Assembly: GCF_030553305.1 (NCBI RefSeq)
Contig: NZ_JARRAH010000002.1
Coordinates: 183,472 to 247,471 of the forward strand
From: Halomarina ordinaria
Lineage (GTDB): Archaea; Halobacteriota; Halobacteria; Halobacteriales; Haloarculaceae
Length of the DNA stretch: 64,000 nucleotides
Direction: 5' to 3'
Shown: piece after piece, positions 48,388 through 56,955 of the stretch
How the letters are laid out: the number at the start of each line of letters is the position of its first letter
Numbering within the stretch: the stretch's first letter is position 1
The notes under the pieces: model-generated
Databases searched by the model: none
The model's input: the letters and a program-made list of their open reading frames with translations, nothing else
What the model was told of the DNA's origin: nothing
Translations under genes and position numbers: made by a program

Positions 48388-49620
48388 GTGAGCGACAACG
48401 ACACCAACACGACCGAGGCACCGACGCGGAGAGACTACATAAAGTACGGCGGGGCAGTCGTCGGTGGGGGACTGCTCGCGGGGTGTACGGACCGATCCGA
48501 GTCCGAGTCGACGCCCACCGAGACGGCCAATGCTACCGAGAACAGTAGCGATACCGGGGCTGAGTCGGACGGCGACGACGGATCGTACACCGTCGAGCTA
48601 TCCCCGGTTGGCGAGGTCGCGTTCGACGGAGTACCCGAGACGGCCGCTTCCCTCCTCCATATCTGGGCAGATACGCTCGCCTCGTTCGGACAGGGTGAGC
48701 GCGTCATTGCAGTGAGGCCCGGGTACATCACGTCGCACTACGAGCGACTGCCGGGCGTCGAAGTCGACACTGCCGGCATCGACGAATCCGTATTCACCGA
48801 CGACAAGGAACGCTTCTACGAACTCGATCCGGACGTGTTCCACGTCGACCCGTTCCCACTCACAGAGTGGGGAGAGTGGAACGAGGACGATATCACCGAG
48901 ATAACCGATAGTGTCGCCCCGTTTTTCGCCAACGGCGGGAGCCGAACCTGGTCCGAATCGCAGTACCCGGTCGACGACGGCTACGAGTTTTACACGTTAG
49001 AAGAGTTGACGCAGAAGTTCGCTCAAGTGTACAAGGCCGAGGAGCAGGCAGCGGAACTCGTCGCTGTTCGAGAGGAGCTAGTGAGCGAAATCCAGTCGAA
49101 CCTTCCGCCCGAGAGCGACCGTCCGTCCGTCGGTCATATTCTGTATTATAACGACGAGATATATCCGTATCTCACCAACCAATCCGGGTTCGGCAAAGCA
49201 CACCTCACCCCACTCGGTGCGGAAGACGCGTTTGCGGATCTGGACAAGGTCTACTCCAAAAACGGTGGCACGCTAGATCTCGAAGGGCTGTTGGAACGCG
49301 ATCCGGATGTGTTGATCAAGTTCATGGGTGTCTCCGCCTGGTTCGACGCATACGAAGAGGCGGTCGAGACGTTCGAGAACGACCCGGTTGGGCAGGAACT
49401 CACGGCCATCCAGAACGACCGGTTCTATCGAGGAGGGTCCTACGACCAGGGCATCCCGCTGAACCTGTTCCAGTTGGAGATGAGCGCCAAACAACTCTAC
49501 CCCGACCAGTTCGGCGAGTGGCCCGGATTCGACGAAGAGGGCGTGCTGCCGGCGATTCCCGAGGACGAACGGCTGTTCGACCGCCAGCGGGTGGCCGATA
49601 TCATCAACGGGAACATCTGA
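48388..49620 (+). CDS. Iron-siderophore ABC substrate-binding lipoprotein (pair 2, second)
   Basis: 410 residues from the GTG at 48388 (SDNDTNTTEAPTRRDYIKYG), which sits 2 bp after the previous stop; the upstream open frame to 48313 would overlap that gene. Lipobox LLAGC. Mature start YTVELSPVGEVAFDGVPETA. Tail LFDRQRVADIINGNI. Codon usage in the central third (about 48880-49400) looks more AT-rich than its neighbours, with runs such as ATTCTGTATTATAACG, hinting at a different history of this mature domain. Confidence 0.86.
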   Translation: MSDNDTNTTEAPTRRDYIKYGGAVVGGGLLAGCTDRSESESTPTETANATENSSDTGAESDGDDGSYTVELSPVGEVAFDGVPETAASLLHIWADTLASFGQGERVIAVRPGYITSHYERLPGVEVDTAGIDESVFTDDKERFYELDPDVFHVDPFPLTEWGEWNEDDITEITDSVAPFFANGGSRTWSESQYPVDDGYEFYTLEELTQKFAQVYKAEEQAAELVAVREELVSEIQSNLPPESDRPSVGHILYYNDEIYPYLTNQSGFGKAHLTPLGAEDAFADLDKVYSKNGGTLDLEGLLERDPDVLIKFMGVSAWFDAYEEAVETFENDPVGQELTAIQNDRFYRGGSYDQGIPLNLFQLEMSAKQLYPDQFGEWPGFDEEGVLPAIPEDERLFDRQRVADIINGNI

Positions 49621-49625
49621 ACGCG

Positions 49626-49732
49626 ACCGGTACGGAACTCGATACGGCGATATTCGACCACGGCCGCCCCTCGGCGCGGCGCGGGACGTCGAGGCCGAGC
49701 GTCGACCGACCGAGGTAAACGACGGATCGTAA
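49626..49732 (+). pseudogene. Remnant of the TrxR-like flavoprotein gene (internal deletion)
   Basis: Directly after pair 2, where pairs 1 and 3 have the intact flavoprotein. One frame gives LDTAIFDHGRPSARR, matching LDTVIFDRGRSSIQR at residues about 38-52 of the 42140 gene. The -1 frame gives AARDVEAERRPTEVNDGS and TAA at 49730-49732, matching the C-terminus AAREIEAERNPKGVSD of the same gene. About 240 codons between the two ends and the first 35 codons are gone. Confidence 0.75.
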
Positions 49733-49783
49733 CTGGACTCGAGTCGCAGCGGGACCAGTCCGCATCGACGGAGGGGACGGACG

Positions 49784-49978
49784 GAGGTCACGTTCGATAG
49801 CCTCCGCGACGCTATCGGGTGCGTCGGCCAGGCCACGCACGTTCCAGTTCGACGGCACGGTCGCGGAGAACGGCCGTGCACGGGCGGTTCGACGCGGATG
49901 GCGAGGAGGTTTGCGAGAGCGGCGGAGCGCACGAGTTCATCGAGAAGGTCTCCGATGGGAGTCACGGCGGAGAACTCG
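49784..49978 (+). pseudogene. Remnant of an ABC exporter ATPase domain
   Basis: Fragments in successive frames reconstruct the region from before the Q-loop towards the signature: EVTFDSLRDAIGCVGQATHV, then FDGTVAEN after a frameshift near 49850, then GRFDADGEEVCESGGAHEFI with EKVSDG after a second shift. Compare SSIGYVSQDTFLFDGTVAAD and YGRFDADRGDV in the intact exporter at 45134. Walker A, signature and membrane domain are absent. It shows that this module once contained its own exporter. Confidence 0.7.
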
Positions 49979-49996
49979 TTTTAGGCTGCCCGAAAA
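49979..49996. promoter_or_regulatory. Degenerate iron box
   Basis: TTTTAGGC-TG-CCCGAAAA: left arm perfect, right arm with two mismatches. It lies 34 bp upstream of the perfect box at 50013 (start to start) and could be an auxiliary or decayed site. Confidence 0.4.
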
Positions 49997-50100
49997 ACCG
50001 GAACGACTATGTTGTTTTAGGCTAGCCTAAAACACATGGCAGACGACGCCACGGAACACGGGGCACCGACGCGCAGGGAGTACGTGAAGTACGGCGGGGC
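49997..50100 (+). repeat. 104-bp duplicated promoter/signal-peptide segment, copy 2
   Basis: Second copy of 47063-47166, with one mismatch in 104 bases. The offset of 2934 bp equals the distance between the two start codons. Confidence 0.9.
50013..50034. promoter_or_regulatory. Iron box 3, perfect palindrome
   Basis: Same 22-bp perfect palindrome as iron box 2, ending one base before the ATG at 50036. It lies inside the duplicated 104-bp segment. Confidence 0.75.
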
Positions 50101-51265
50101 AGTCGTCGGTGGGGGACTGCTCGCGGGGTGTGTGGGGCAGTCCGACGGCGGGGACACACCCGAGGCCACGAGCAACGAGACGGAGGCGGAGACCGAGACC
50201 ACGACCGAGGACACCAGTTACGAGGCGTGCATAGAGCCAGTCGGGTGCCAGACGTTCGAGGAGGTACCCGAGACGTATCTCGTGTACAACGGCGGCTGGG
50301 CCGATATGGCGTTCGCACTTGGTCAGCGCGACGGGTTCATCACCGCGGGCAACATGATTCCAGCCTTCCTTTTCGAGCCGTTCGATCTGGACGTCCCAGC
50401 CGAAGACGAGCTGCCGCCGTTACGCTCGGAAGGAAAGGGCTGGGACAAAGAACTGTTCTTCGAGTATGACCCCGACGTGATCCTGATGAGTTCCGAGTAC
50501 ATGCACGGGGTCGGCTGGTACGACAACTGGGACGAATCCGACACCGAAGAGATCGCCGACGAAGTCGCCCCGTTCTTCGGGAACAACATGCGTCGACGCC
50601 GAGAGTTCCACGACCACGAACTCTACTCGCTCTACGAGGGACTCGAGCGGTTGGCGGTTCTCTTCCAAGAGGAGGAACGGTACGAGGCGATGGCCGCCGT
50701 TCACGACGAGCTACAGTCGGAGATCCAGTCACGACTGCCACCCGAAGACGAACGACCTGAAGTCGCGCTCGTCAACGGCGGCTCGGAGCCGGCGAAAGGA
50801 ACCTTCTATCCGATGAATACCCAGGACGAAGGCTACGAGATGAAACCCTACCGTGATCTGGATGTCGAATCGGCGTTCTCTGAGGACATCGTCGAAGGCG
50901 GGGAAGCCGACTACGAAACACTGCTCGAGGTCGACCCAGCGATTATTATGGTACACTGGGGGATCGGCAACACCGGCGACACTGATTCGTTCTCCGCAGA
51001 GGCGTTCCGCGAACAGTACGTCGCACCGATGGAAGACGACTCCGTTGGGAGCCAACTCACCGCGGTTCAGGAGGGCAACGTCTATCCCGGCCAGTACGGC
51101 GAACAGGGGCCGCTCGTGAATCTCCTACAGACGGAGATGGTCGCCCAGCAACTTTACCCCGAGGAGTTCGGCGCGTTCGCACCGGAAGAGTTCCCGGACG
51201 TGCCCGAGGACCGACGGTTGTTCGACCGCCAGCGCGTCAGAGACATCATCACCGGAGACATCTGA
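50036..51265 (+). CDS. Iron-siderophore ABC substrate-binding lipoprotein (pair 3, first)
   Basis: 409 residues. Signal APTRREYVKYGGAVVGG, lipobox LLAGC; N-terminal 21 codons nearly identical in DNA to the 47102 gene. The mature protein is instead closest to the 39729 gene (ALVNGGSEPAKGTFYP, DEGYEMKPYRDLDVESAF, VGSQLTAVQEGNVYPGQYG), so signal and mature parts have different closest relatives. Tail LFDRQRVRDIITGDI. Confidence 0.87.
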   Translation: MADDATEHGAPTRREYVKYGGAVVGGGLLAGCVGQSDGGDTPEATSNETEAETETTTEDTSYEACIEPVGCQTFEEVPETYLVYNGGWADMAFALGQRDGFITAGNMIPAFLFEPFDLDVPAEDELPPLRSEGKGWDKELFFEYDPDVILMSSEYMHGVGWYDNWDESDTEEIADEVAPFFGNNMRRRREFHDHELYSLYEGLERLAVLFQEEERYEAMAAVHDELQSEIQSRLPPEDERPEVALVNGGSEPAKGTFYPMNTQDEGYEMKPYRDLDVESAFSEDIVEGGEADYETLLEVDPAIIMVHWGIGNTGDTDSFSAEAFREQYVAPMEDDSVGSQLTAVQEGNVYPGQYGEQGPLVNLLQTEMVAQQLYPEEFGAFAPEEFPDVPEDRRLFDRQRVRDIITGDI

Positions 51266-51268
51266 ACG

Positions 51269-52504
51269 ATGAGCGACGACGATAACAGCACGATTGAGGC
51301 ACCGACGCGGCGTGACTACGTGAAGTACGGCGGGGCGGTCGTCGGCGGGGGGCTGCTCGCCGGCTGTGCGGGGCAGCCCGATTCCGGATCGACACCGTCT
51401 GAAAACGAATCGGAAGTGGAACAGGGGGGAGACGATTCGACCGAGGGGGAGACTTCGTACGAGGTGTGCATGGAACCAAACGGCTGTCACACGCTCGCGG
51501 AGATTCCGGAGACGTACGCCGTTTACGACCCTGCGGTTATCGGGATGATGATCGCGCTGGGGCAGGAAGACGGCGTGATCGCAGAGCAAGGCTCCGGATA
51601 TCCAACCGAGTATCTCGAACAGTTGCCGGAAGTCTCGTTTGACGGGCGAAACCTCACCGCACTTATCGAAGACGGTGAATCGCCGGACAAAGAGCTGTTC
51701 TACGAGCTCGATGCCGACATCCACCTCATCGACCACTACACGGCACAGGGGTACTTCGAATTCAGCGAGGAGGATATCGCGGAACTGGAAGACAACGTCG
51801 GGCCGTTCCACGGCAGCTGGATGCGCCGTTCGGATTGGACCGACGACCACCCGTTTTACGACCTCTACGAGGGGTTAAACACGTTCGCCGAAGTGTTCCA
51901 GGCCGAGGAACGCGGACAGGCCTTCGAGGAATTCTACGACGAGATGGTTGCGGAGGTTACGTCGCAACTCCCGCCCGTCGAGGACCGCCCCTCCATGGGA
52001 TACCTCACCACGTCGTTCGATGACAAGGAAGTCATCTATCTCAGACACGACGGCGATGGCTACCAGTACAAACCGTTTCAGGCGTTGGAAACCTACGAGC
52101 ACGACGCGTTCGAGGGGTTGTACGGAGAGGGAGAAGCCCTCTCAGAGACGACGTATCGAGGGGATTTCGAGGTTCTGCTCGAAGCGGACCCTGACGTCGT
52201 GATTCATCACAATGCTATGGCTTCATTCCGAGACCCCGATACCGATTGGTTCGAGGACACCTTAGAGCCCCTGAAAAACGATCCCGTTGCTGGTGAGGTA
52301 TCCGCCTATCAAAACGACAGGGCCTACCCGTGGCACGAAACGTATGCCGCGGGCCCGATCGTGATGATGTTCGAGACGGAACTGATCGCCAAATCCATCT
52401 ATCCCGACGTCTTCGGCGAGCCGACGGGCCTCGAAGAGCCGCCGGAAGACGAGCAACTGTTCGACCGTCAACGGCTCGCAGACATCATCAACGGAGACCT
52501 CTGA
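51269..52504 (+). CDS. Iron-siderophore ABC substrate-binding lipoprotein (pair 3, second)
   Basis: 411 residues from the ATG at 51269. Signal APTRRDYVKYGGAVVGG, lipobox LLAGC. Mature start YEVCMEPNGCHTLAEIPETY, where an extra Cys pair (EVCMEPNGC) near the start recalls EACIEPVGC of the preceding gene and may form a disulfide. Tail LFDRQRLADIINGDL. The flavoprotein gene starts 3 bp after its stop. Confidence 0.86.
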   Translation: MSDDDNSTIEAPTRRDYVKYGGAVVGGGLLAGCAGQPDSGSTPSENESEVEQGGDDSTEGETSYEVCMEPNGCHTLAEIPETYAVYDPAVIGMMIALGQEDGVIAEQGSGYPTEYLEQLPEVSFDGRNLTALIEDGESPDKELFYELDADIHLIDHYTAQGYFEFSEEDIAELEDNVGPFHGSWMRRSDWTDDHPFYDLYEGLNTFAEVFQAEERGQAFEEFYDEMVAEVTSQLPPVEDRPSMGYLTTSFDDKEVIYLRHDGDGYQYKPFQALETYEHDAFEGLYGEGEALSETTYRGDFEVLLEADPDVVIHHNAMASFRDPDTDWFEDTLEPLKNDPVAGEVSAYQNDRAYPWHETYAAGPIVMMFETELIAKSIYPDVFGEPTGLEEPPEDEQLFDRQRLADIINGDL

Positions 52505-52507
52505 GCG

Positions 52508-53461
52508 ATGAGTGACCTCGAAACGGACGAACAGGCTTCCGAGTACGACCACGAGGTCGTCATCGTCGGCGGCGGCCCAGCCGGGTGTTCGGCGGGCGTG
52601 TTCACCGGTCGGGAAGGCCTCGATACCGTGGTGTTCGACCGCGGGAAGTCGTCGCTCGCCCGCTGTGCGTACCTCGAGAACTATCTCGGCTTTCCCGACG
52701 GGATCGACGTCCGGACGTTCTACGACCTGATACAGGATCACGCCGAAACCGCCGGCTGTGAGGTCGTTCCCGACATGGTCGAGTCGGTCGACCGACTCGA
52801 CGGAACCCCGGGGTTCGTCGTCGACCTTCACGAGGGCGAACCGGTCACCGCTCGACGAGTCGTCGCTGCGACGCGGTACCACGAGGGCTACCTCGGTGGC
52901 CTGGCCGACGATGCGATTTTCGAGTCGGACGAGATCGGCAACCTCGATACCGAACTCGTCGACGACGACGGCACGACACCTCTCGACGGGCTCTACGTCG
53001 CCTCGCTGGGAGAGAAGATGAACATCCAGGCGGTGATCGCAGCGGGTCGTGGTGCGACGGTCGGTCGTCGGGTCGTCGCCGACGCCCGTCTCGACGACGG
53101 CTGGTGGGAAGCGACGGCGACCCGGACCGACTGGACCCAGCGGCGGGCCGAACTCGGCGAGGAGTTCGACGAGCGAGCGCCGTGGCTTGACTGGTTCGAC
53201 GACGTCTACGCGGACGATGCGCCGGTCGAGACGGACTCGGACCGCTACCGGCGCGTCCGTGGACTGTGTACTGACGAAGGGATCGCGGCGCATATCACGA
53301 GAGGGGAGATCGAGGCGCGGACAGCCGTGGGGCACCAGGCGATCGCGAGCCACCTCGACGTCGACGCGGTCGACGAGACGGCCCTGCTCGACGCACTGGA
53401 CGAGGAGACCGTCCGTGACTACGTCGAAGACCACGAAGAGATACCGAAAACCAACAACTGA
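52508..53461 (+). CDS. TrxR-like FAD protein without CxxC or NADPH domain (second copy)
   Basis: 317 residues. FAD loop VVIVGGGPAGCSAGVFTGRE with DTVVFDRGKSS; CAYLENYLGFPDGID. After VVAATRYHEGYLGGL it goes directly to DGTTPLDGLYVASLG and AAGRGATVGRRV, so no NADPH insertion. The helical C-terminal extension of about 110 residues ends EEIPKTNN. N-terminal half close to the 42140 protein, extension diverged. Four-base spacing to the next flavoprotein suggests a heteromeric pair or two steps. Confidence 0.8.
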   Translation: MSDLETDEQASEYDHEVVIVGGGPAGCSAGVFTGREGLDTVVFDRGKSSLARCAYLENYLGFPDGIDVRTFYDLIQDHAETAGCEVVPDMVESVDRLDGTPGFVVDLHEGEPVTARRVVAATRYHEGYLGGLADDAIFESDEIGNLDTELVDDDGTTPLDGLYVASLGEKMNIQAVIAAGRGATVGRRVVADARLDDGWWEATATRTDWTQRRAELGEEFDERAPWLDWFDDVYADDAPVETDSDRYRRVRGLCTDEGIAAHITRGEIEARTAVGHQAIASHLDVDAVDETALLDALDEETVRDYVEDHEEIPKTNN

Positions 53462-53464
53462 ACA

Positions 53465-54205
53465 ATGAGTACTGAGTCCACGATACCACAGGACGTAACC
53501 GTCATCGGCGGCGGCGTCGCCGGCCTCTCGGCAGCCGTCTTCACGGCTCGCCACGGGCTGGACACGCTCGTCGTCGACGCGGGTGAGTCGATCCTCCAGC
53601 GGAACGCCCACCTCGAGAACTTCCCGGGCTTCCCCGCCGGCGTGAACGGCCAACAGCTGCTCGACCTTCTCGAAGAACAAGCGGCCGAGGCGGGCTGCGA
53701 GCAGGTGACCGCGACCGTCACGACCGTCGAAGAGACCGAGAACGGATTTGCCGTCGAGACCGACGACGGCGCCCGCTACCGCACGGAGTACGTCGTCGCG
53801 GCGACAAAGAACACGGTCGGCTATCTAGAGGACGTCGACGGCGTCGGGGTCATCGACCGCGGGAAGGCGTACGTCGACACCGACGAACGCGGTCGCACTG
53901 GCGTCGACGGGCTGTACGCCGCCGGTCGGCTTGCGGAGAAGCCCCACCAGGCCGCGGTCTGCGCCGGCCACGGCGCGGAGGTCGGGGTGACGATCCTCGA
54001 GGACGACGACCGGCCGTTCTACCACGACTGGGTCGCCCCCGAGGGCTACTTCACCGATCGCGGCCGCGACCTCCCGCCCGGCTGTGCGGAGATCGACGAG
54101 ACCGGGCGCACGGACCGCGAAGCGCGCTCCCTCGACGTGATGCGGAGTCGCTTCACGGAACCACACCCGGATGAGCAGGAAACGCATCCGAGCCTCAGGG
54201 AGTAA
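53465..54205 (+). CDS. Short TrxR-like FAD protein (third type)
   Basis: 246 residues. FAD loop VTVIGGGVAGLSAAVFTARH with DTLVVDAGES; NAHLENFPGFPAGVNGQQLL. VVAATKNTVGYLEDVDG leads to TGVDGLYAAGRLAEKPHQAA and CAGHGAEVGVTI, again without NADPH domain or CxxC. It lacks most of the C-terminal extension of its two neighbours; the tail after residue 180 has FYHDWVAPEGYFTDRGRDLP. Role inferred from the siderophore context only. Confidence 0.78.
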   Translation: MSTESTIPQDVTVIGGGVAGLSAAVFTARHGLDTLVVDAGESILQRNAHLENFPGFPAGVNGQQLLDLLEEQAAEAGCEQVTATVTTVEETENGFAVETDDGARYRTEYVVAATKNTVGYLEDVDGVGVIDRGKAYVDTDERGRTGVDGLYAAGRLAEKPHQAAVCAGHGAEVGVTILEDDDRPFYHDWVAPEGYFTDRGRDLPPGCAEIDETGRTDREARSLDVMRSRFTEPHPDEQETHPSLRE

Positions 54206-54279
54206 CAGATCGACCGCCCACATGGACCCGTCCATTCGCGCCGACCAGCCGATGACGGTCCGGAGATAACGTCCCAGCT

Positions 54280-55083
54280 ATGACCGAACGAAACGCTACG
54301 GAATCCACGACACCGGCACGGAATCGACTGAAGACCGCTGCGAGCGCCCGCTGGAACGACGAGCGGAGCGCCGAAATGTGGGGCCGGTACGCCGACGACG
54401 TCACGCAGCACGATGACCGTCAGGCGTGGGAAGCCATCATTACCGACGTTGTCGGCGAGGAGCCCCAGCAAGTGCTCGACGTCGGGACCGGAGCGGGGTT
54501 TCTCGCCGGCTTGTACGCCGGGGTGGGCCACGACGTCGTCGGCTGTGATTTCTCGGAGTCGATGCTCGATCAGGCGCGTGAACGGGCCGCCCGTGACGGA
54601 TTCGAAGCGACCTTCACCGCAGGCGACGCGGAGGCGCTCCCCTTCGAGGACGCGTCTTTCGATGTCGTGACGAACCGTGTACTGATCTGGTCGCTCGCGC
54701 ATCCCGGCGTGGCCGTTCGGGAGTGGCACCGGGTGCTTCGGCCCGGAGGCCAAGTCGTCCTCTTCGGTAATCACCCCGAAGATCCGACACGCAGCGTAGG
54801 TGAGCGAGCCATTCGACGACTGTACGGACTCGCACTTCGCGTACGCCGCGATGGCGCTGCGACGAATCTCGATGACCGAACCCAGCGGGAGTGGAACGAT
54901 GCGAAGACCGACCTGCCGTTCCGCCACGCACCGCCGTCGAAGATACAGGCGCTGTTCGACGCGGCCGGCTTCCACGAGACGCGTGTGCTCGACGTGGCCG
55001 AGGAGTTCGACCAGTGGCGGACGGTCGGTCCGTGGAACGAACGCGTCCCGTGGCACGTCGTCACCGGCCACAAACCTGACTAA
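54280..55083 (+). CDS. Class I SAM-dependent methyltransferase
   Basis: 267 residues. Motif I VLDVGTGAGFLAGLYAGVGH, acidic loop VVGCDFSESMLDQA, motif III-IV DAEALPFEDASFDVVTNRVL and motif VI VLRPGGQVVLFGNHPED. UbiE/Coq5-like small-molecule fold. Substrate unknown; position 75 bp after the flavoproteins makes a chelator- or cofactor-modifying role possible. Confidence 0.88.
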   Translation: MTERNATESTTPARNRLKTAASARWNDERSAEMWGRYADDVTQHDDRQAWEAIITDVVGEEPQQVLDVGTGAGFLAGLYAGVGHDVVGCDFSESMLDQARERAARDGFEATFTAGDAEALPFEDASFDVVTNRVLIWSLAHPGVAVREWHRVLRPGGQVVLFGNHPEDPTRSVGERAIRRLYGLALRVRRDGAATNLDDRTQREWNDAKTDLPFRHAPPSKIQALFDAAGFHETRVLDVAEEFDQWRTVGPWNERVPWHVVTGHKPD

Positions 55084-55092
55084 CAGGTACCG

Positions 55093-56013
55093 ATGGTTGG
55101 AACAACGCTCGTCGAAATCCGCGACCACATCGAGACACTCGCCGGCGAGACTGGCGAGTACTACCTCGTCTGTGCCAGGTACGGCGACCGCCCCGTTCCA
55201 GCCGCTGGCCTCCGCTTCGAGCGCCGGGGTACTGCACGTGCGGCTGTGAAAGCGACAGAACAGTATCGGGCCGCACTCCGCCGGTACGACCCGCAACTGC
55301 CGTATTACGACGTTATCGTCTGTCAAGACACCCGGCCCCTCCCATCGACGAGCCGAGTGACAGACGTTACCCGAGAGACTGACAGGCGGACACTCTCTGA
55401 ACCGGTCCTCGACACCGTACGTTCGACCCACACTCATCAGAACCTCATCGAGTTCTGTCACCGCGTGGCCGGCGCCGTTTTCGAGACACTCTCCGAGGGC
55501 GGATACGACAGCGTCGAGAGCGCCGTCATGGAAGCGTACTTCGAGCTCGCCGAAACCGTCGGCGATCCCGACGAACTCTGTGTCTGCTTACTCGAGAGCA
55601 TGTCCGGCGAACTCGACGAGCGCCTCTCTCCCGCCGACCAGGCCGAAGTCCTCGCCGATGCTGCAACTCGACTCGAATCGCCCACCGACGACCACAACCC
55701 CCTCGACACGACGCTTGAGGCACTCGAGCAGCGGGGATTCATCGAGAGCTACGCGCGCTCGCCGTTCTCGGTCGACATCGACGGCGGTGTCGGGGCCGTC
55801 GTGGTGCAAATCGCCGGCTACGCTCTCTCGGCACGAAACGACCGCCTTCCCGTGCTGCCGGTGACCCTCGAACTCTGCCGCCACCACACGGAACACCCCC
55901 CACGATCCATCCAGGTGACCGCCGTAGACGGTGGCTGGCAACTCACGTTCGTCCTCGCGAACGCGGGAGAACAGAACGGCCTCGTGAGCGCGCCGATCGA
56001 TAGGGGGGTGTGA
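55093..56013 (+). CDS. Conserved haloarchaeal protein (DUF7551-like)
   Basis: 306 residues. N-terminal VGTTLVEIRDHIETLAGETG, then EYYLVCARYGDRPVPAAGLR and RAAVKATEQYRAALRRYDPQ, a conserved alpha/beta domain of about 85 residues. A central helical part (about 120-215) and a C-terminal beta-rich part (FSVDIDGGVGAVVVQIAGYA) follow. I recall it as a haloarchaeal DUF (DUF7551), usually next to a gene like the following one; the DUF name is from memory. No enzymatic motif. Confidence 0.65.
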   Translation: MVGTTLVEIRDHIETLAGETGEYYLVCARYGDRPVPAAGLRFERRGTARAAVKATEQYRAALRRYDPQLPYYDVIVCQDTRPLPSTSRVTDVTRETDRRTLSEPVLDTVRSTHTHQNLIEFCHRVAGAVFETLSEGGYDSVESAVMEAYFELAETVGDPDELCVCLLESMSGELDERLSPADQAEVLADAATRLESPTDDHNPLDTTLEALEQRGFIESYARSPFSVDIDGGVGAVVVQIAGYALSARNDRLPVLPVTLELCRHHTEHPPRSIQVTAVDGGWQLTFVLANAGEQNGLVSAPIDRGV

Positions 56014-56014
56014 G

Positions 56015-56805
56015 ATGGCCGTCGACACTGACATCGAGCGAGCGCGAACCCGCGCTCAAACCGAGCAGGAGGCTGTCGAGGAGATGCTGGACGCCTACGA
56101 GACGTTCACCCGTCGGGTACGGAAGCTCCAGCCCGATCGGACACCGTCATCGGTCGCTGGCCTCACGACAGCCGGTGGAACCACCCACCTCTCCGCGGAC
56201 GCGTCCAGTGCCGAAGGCTGTCGGCCCGTACGGACGGCGTTCGACGAGACGATTCGCCCCCACAGCGTCGCCTCCATCGACGAACCCGAACCCCTGCTGG
56301 AAACGATTCGCGAGGAGTTCACCGACGCGGTCGCCGTGGCACTCGCCCCGACGACGGAAGCCCCGTTCACCCCAGAACTCGAACAGATGGTCCTCGCCGA
56401 AGCGCGGTCCCGACTGGGGGAGCGACCGCGTTACAGAACGCACTCGAACGCGAGGAAGCACACCTCGACGATGCGACCGAAGCAGTCAGTGACAGTATCG
56501 AATGGGTCGTCGACGCGAACGAGACGCCGCTGACTGAACTCGGCTTCGACGCGCTGCGACGGCGCCACGAGACGCTGGCCAGCCATCGCGGCCGCTGTGA
56601 GATCGTGGCTCGCAACCGGCAGGAACTCCTCCAGAGGACGACGACCAGCGGCGTCGACGCCGGGGTCCGCCACCGGAATCTCATCCCGTCTCTGTATCAG
56701 GAGTTCCCGGTCGACCATCCGGTCCTGGCGACGGTCGCGACGCCCGATGAAACGTGTCGAGAGCGTCAACGAGCCGTACGAGACCATCTGGTCCGGAGGG
56801 TCTGA
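56015..56805 (+). pseudogene. Conserved haloarchaeal protein (DUF7260-like), frameshifted
   Basis: The first frame (from ATG 56015) runs MAVDTDIERARTRAQTEQEA to FTPELEQMVLAEARS; the family sequence then continues in the -1 frame (TALQNALEREEAHL, WVVDANETPLTELGFDALRR, GVDAGVRHRN, FPVDHPVLATVATPDETC, RERQRAVRDHLVRRV) to TGA at 56803-56805. The shift maps to the G-run at 56416-56420: five Gs where six would restore one 263-residue frame. Coiled-coil-like helices at both ends. Either an inactivated gene, a homopolymer sequencing error, or a switchable tract. Start codon is 2 bp after the previous stop. Confidence 0.7.
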
Positions 56806-56808
56806 CCG

Positions 56809-56955
56809 ATGGGCGACGGGCCTCGTCGACGGCGTGCAGAGGCGTGGGACGAGACTGCGTCACCACTGACGGTGACGTACTCACTGACGGAGTGGGGAGT
56901 CGAACTCGCAGGAATCATCGCGCAGTTCGAAGCCCTCGAATCTCGGGATCCGTAG
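56809..56955 (+). CDS. Short winged-helix C-terminal fragment (HxlR-like)
   Basis: 48 residues from the ATG at 56809: after an Arg-rich start comes PLTVTYSLTEWGVELAGIIA, matching the second wing and last helix of HxlR/MarR-type regulators (YSLTexGxeLxxvl). The DNA-reading helix is missing. Probably a remnant fused by deletion to a new start, or a small degenerate ORF following the frameshifted gene by 3 bp. Confidence 0.4.
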   Translation: MGDGPRRRRAEAWDETASPLTVTYSLTEWGVELAGIIAQFEALESRDP

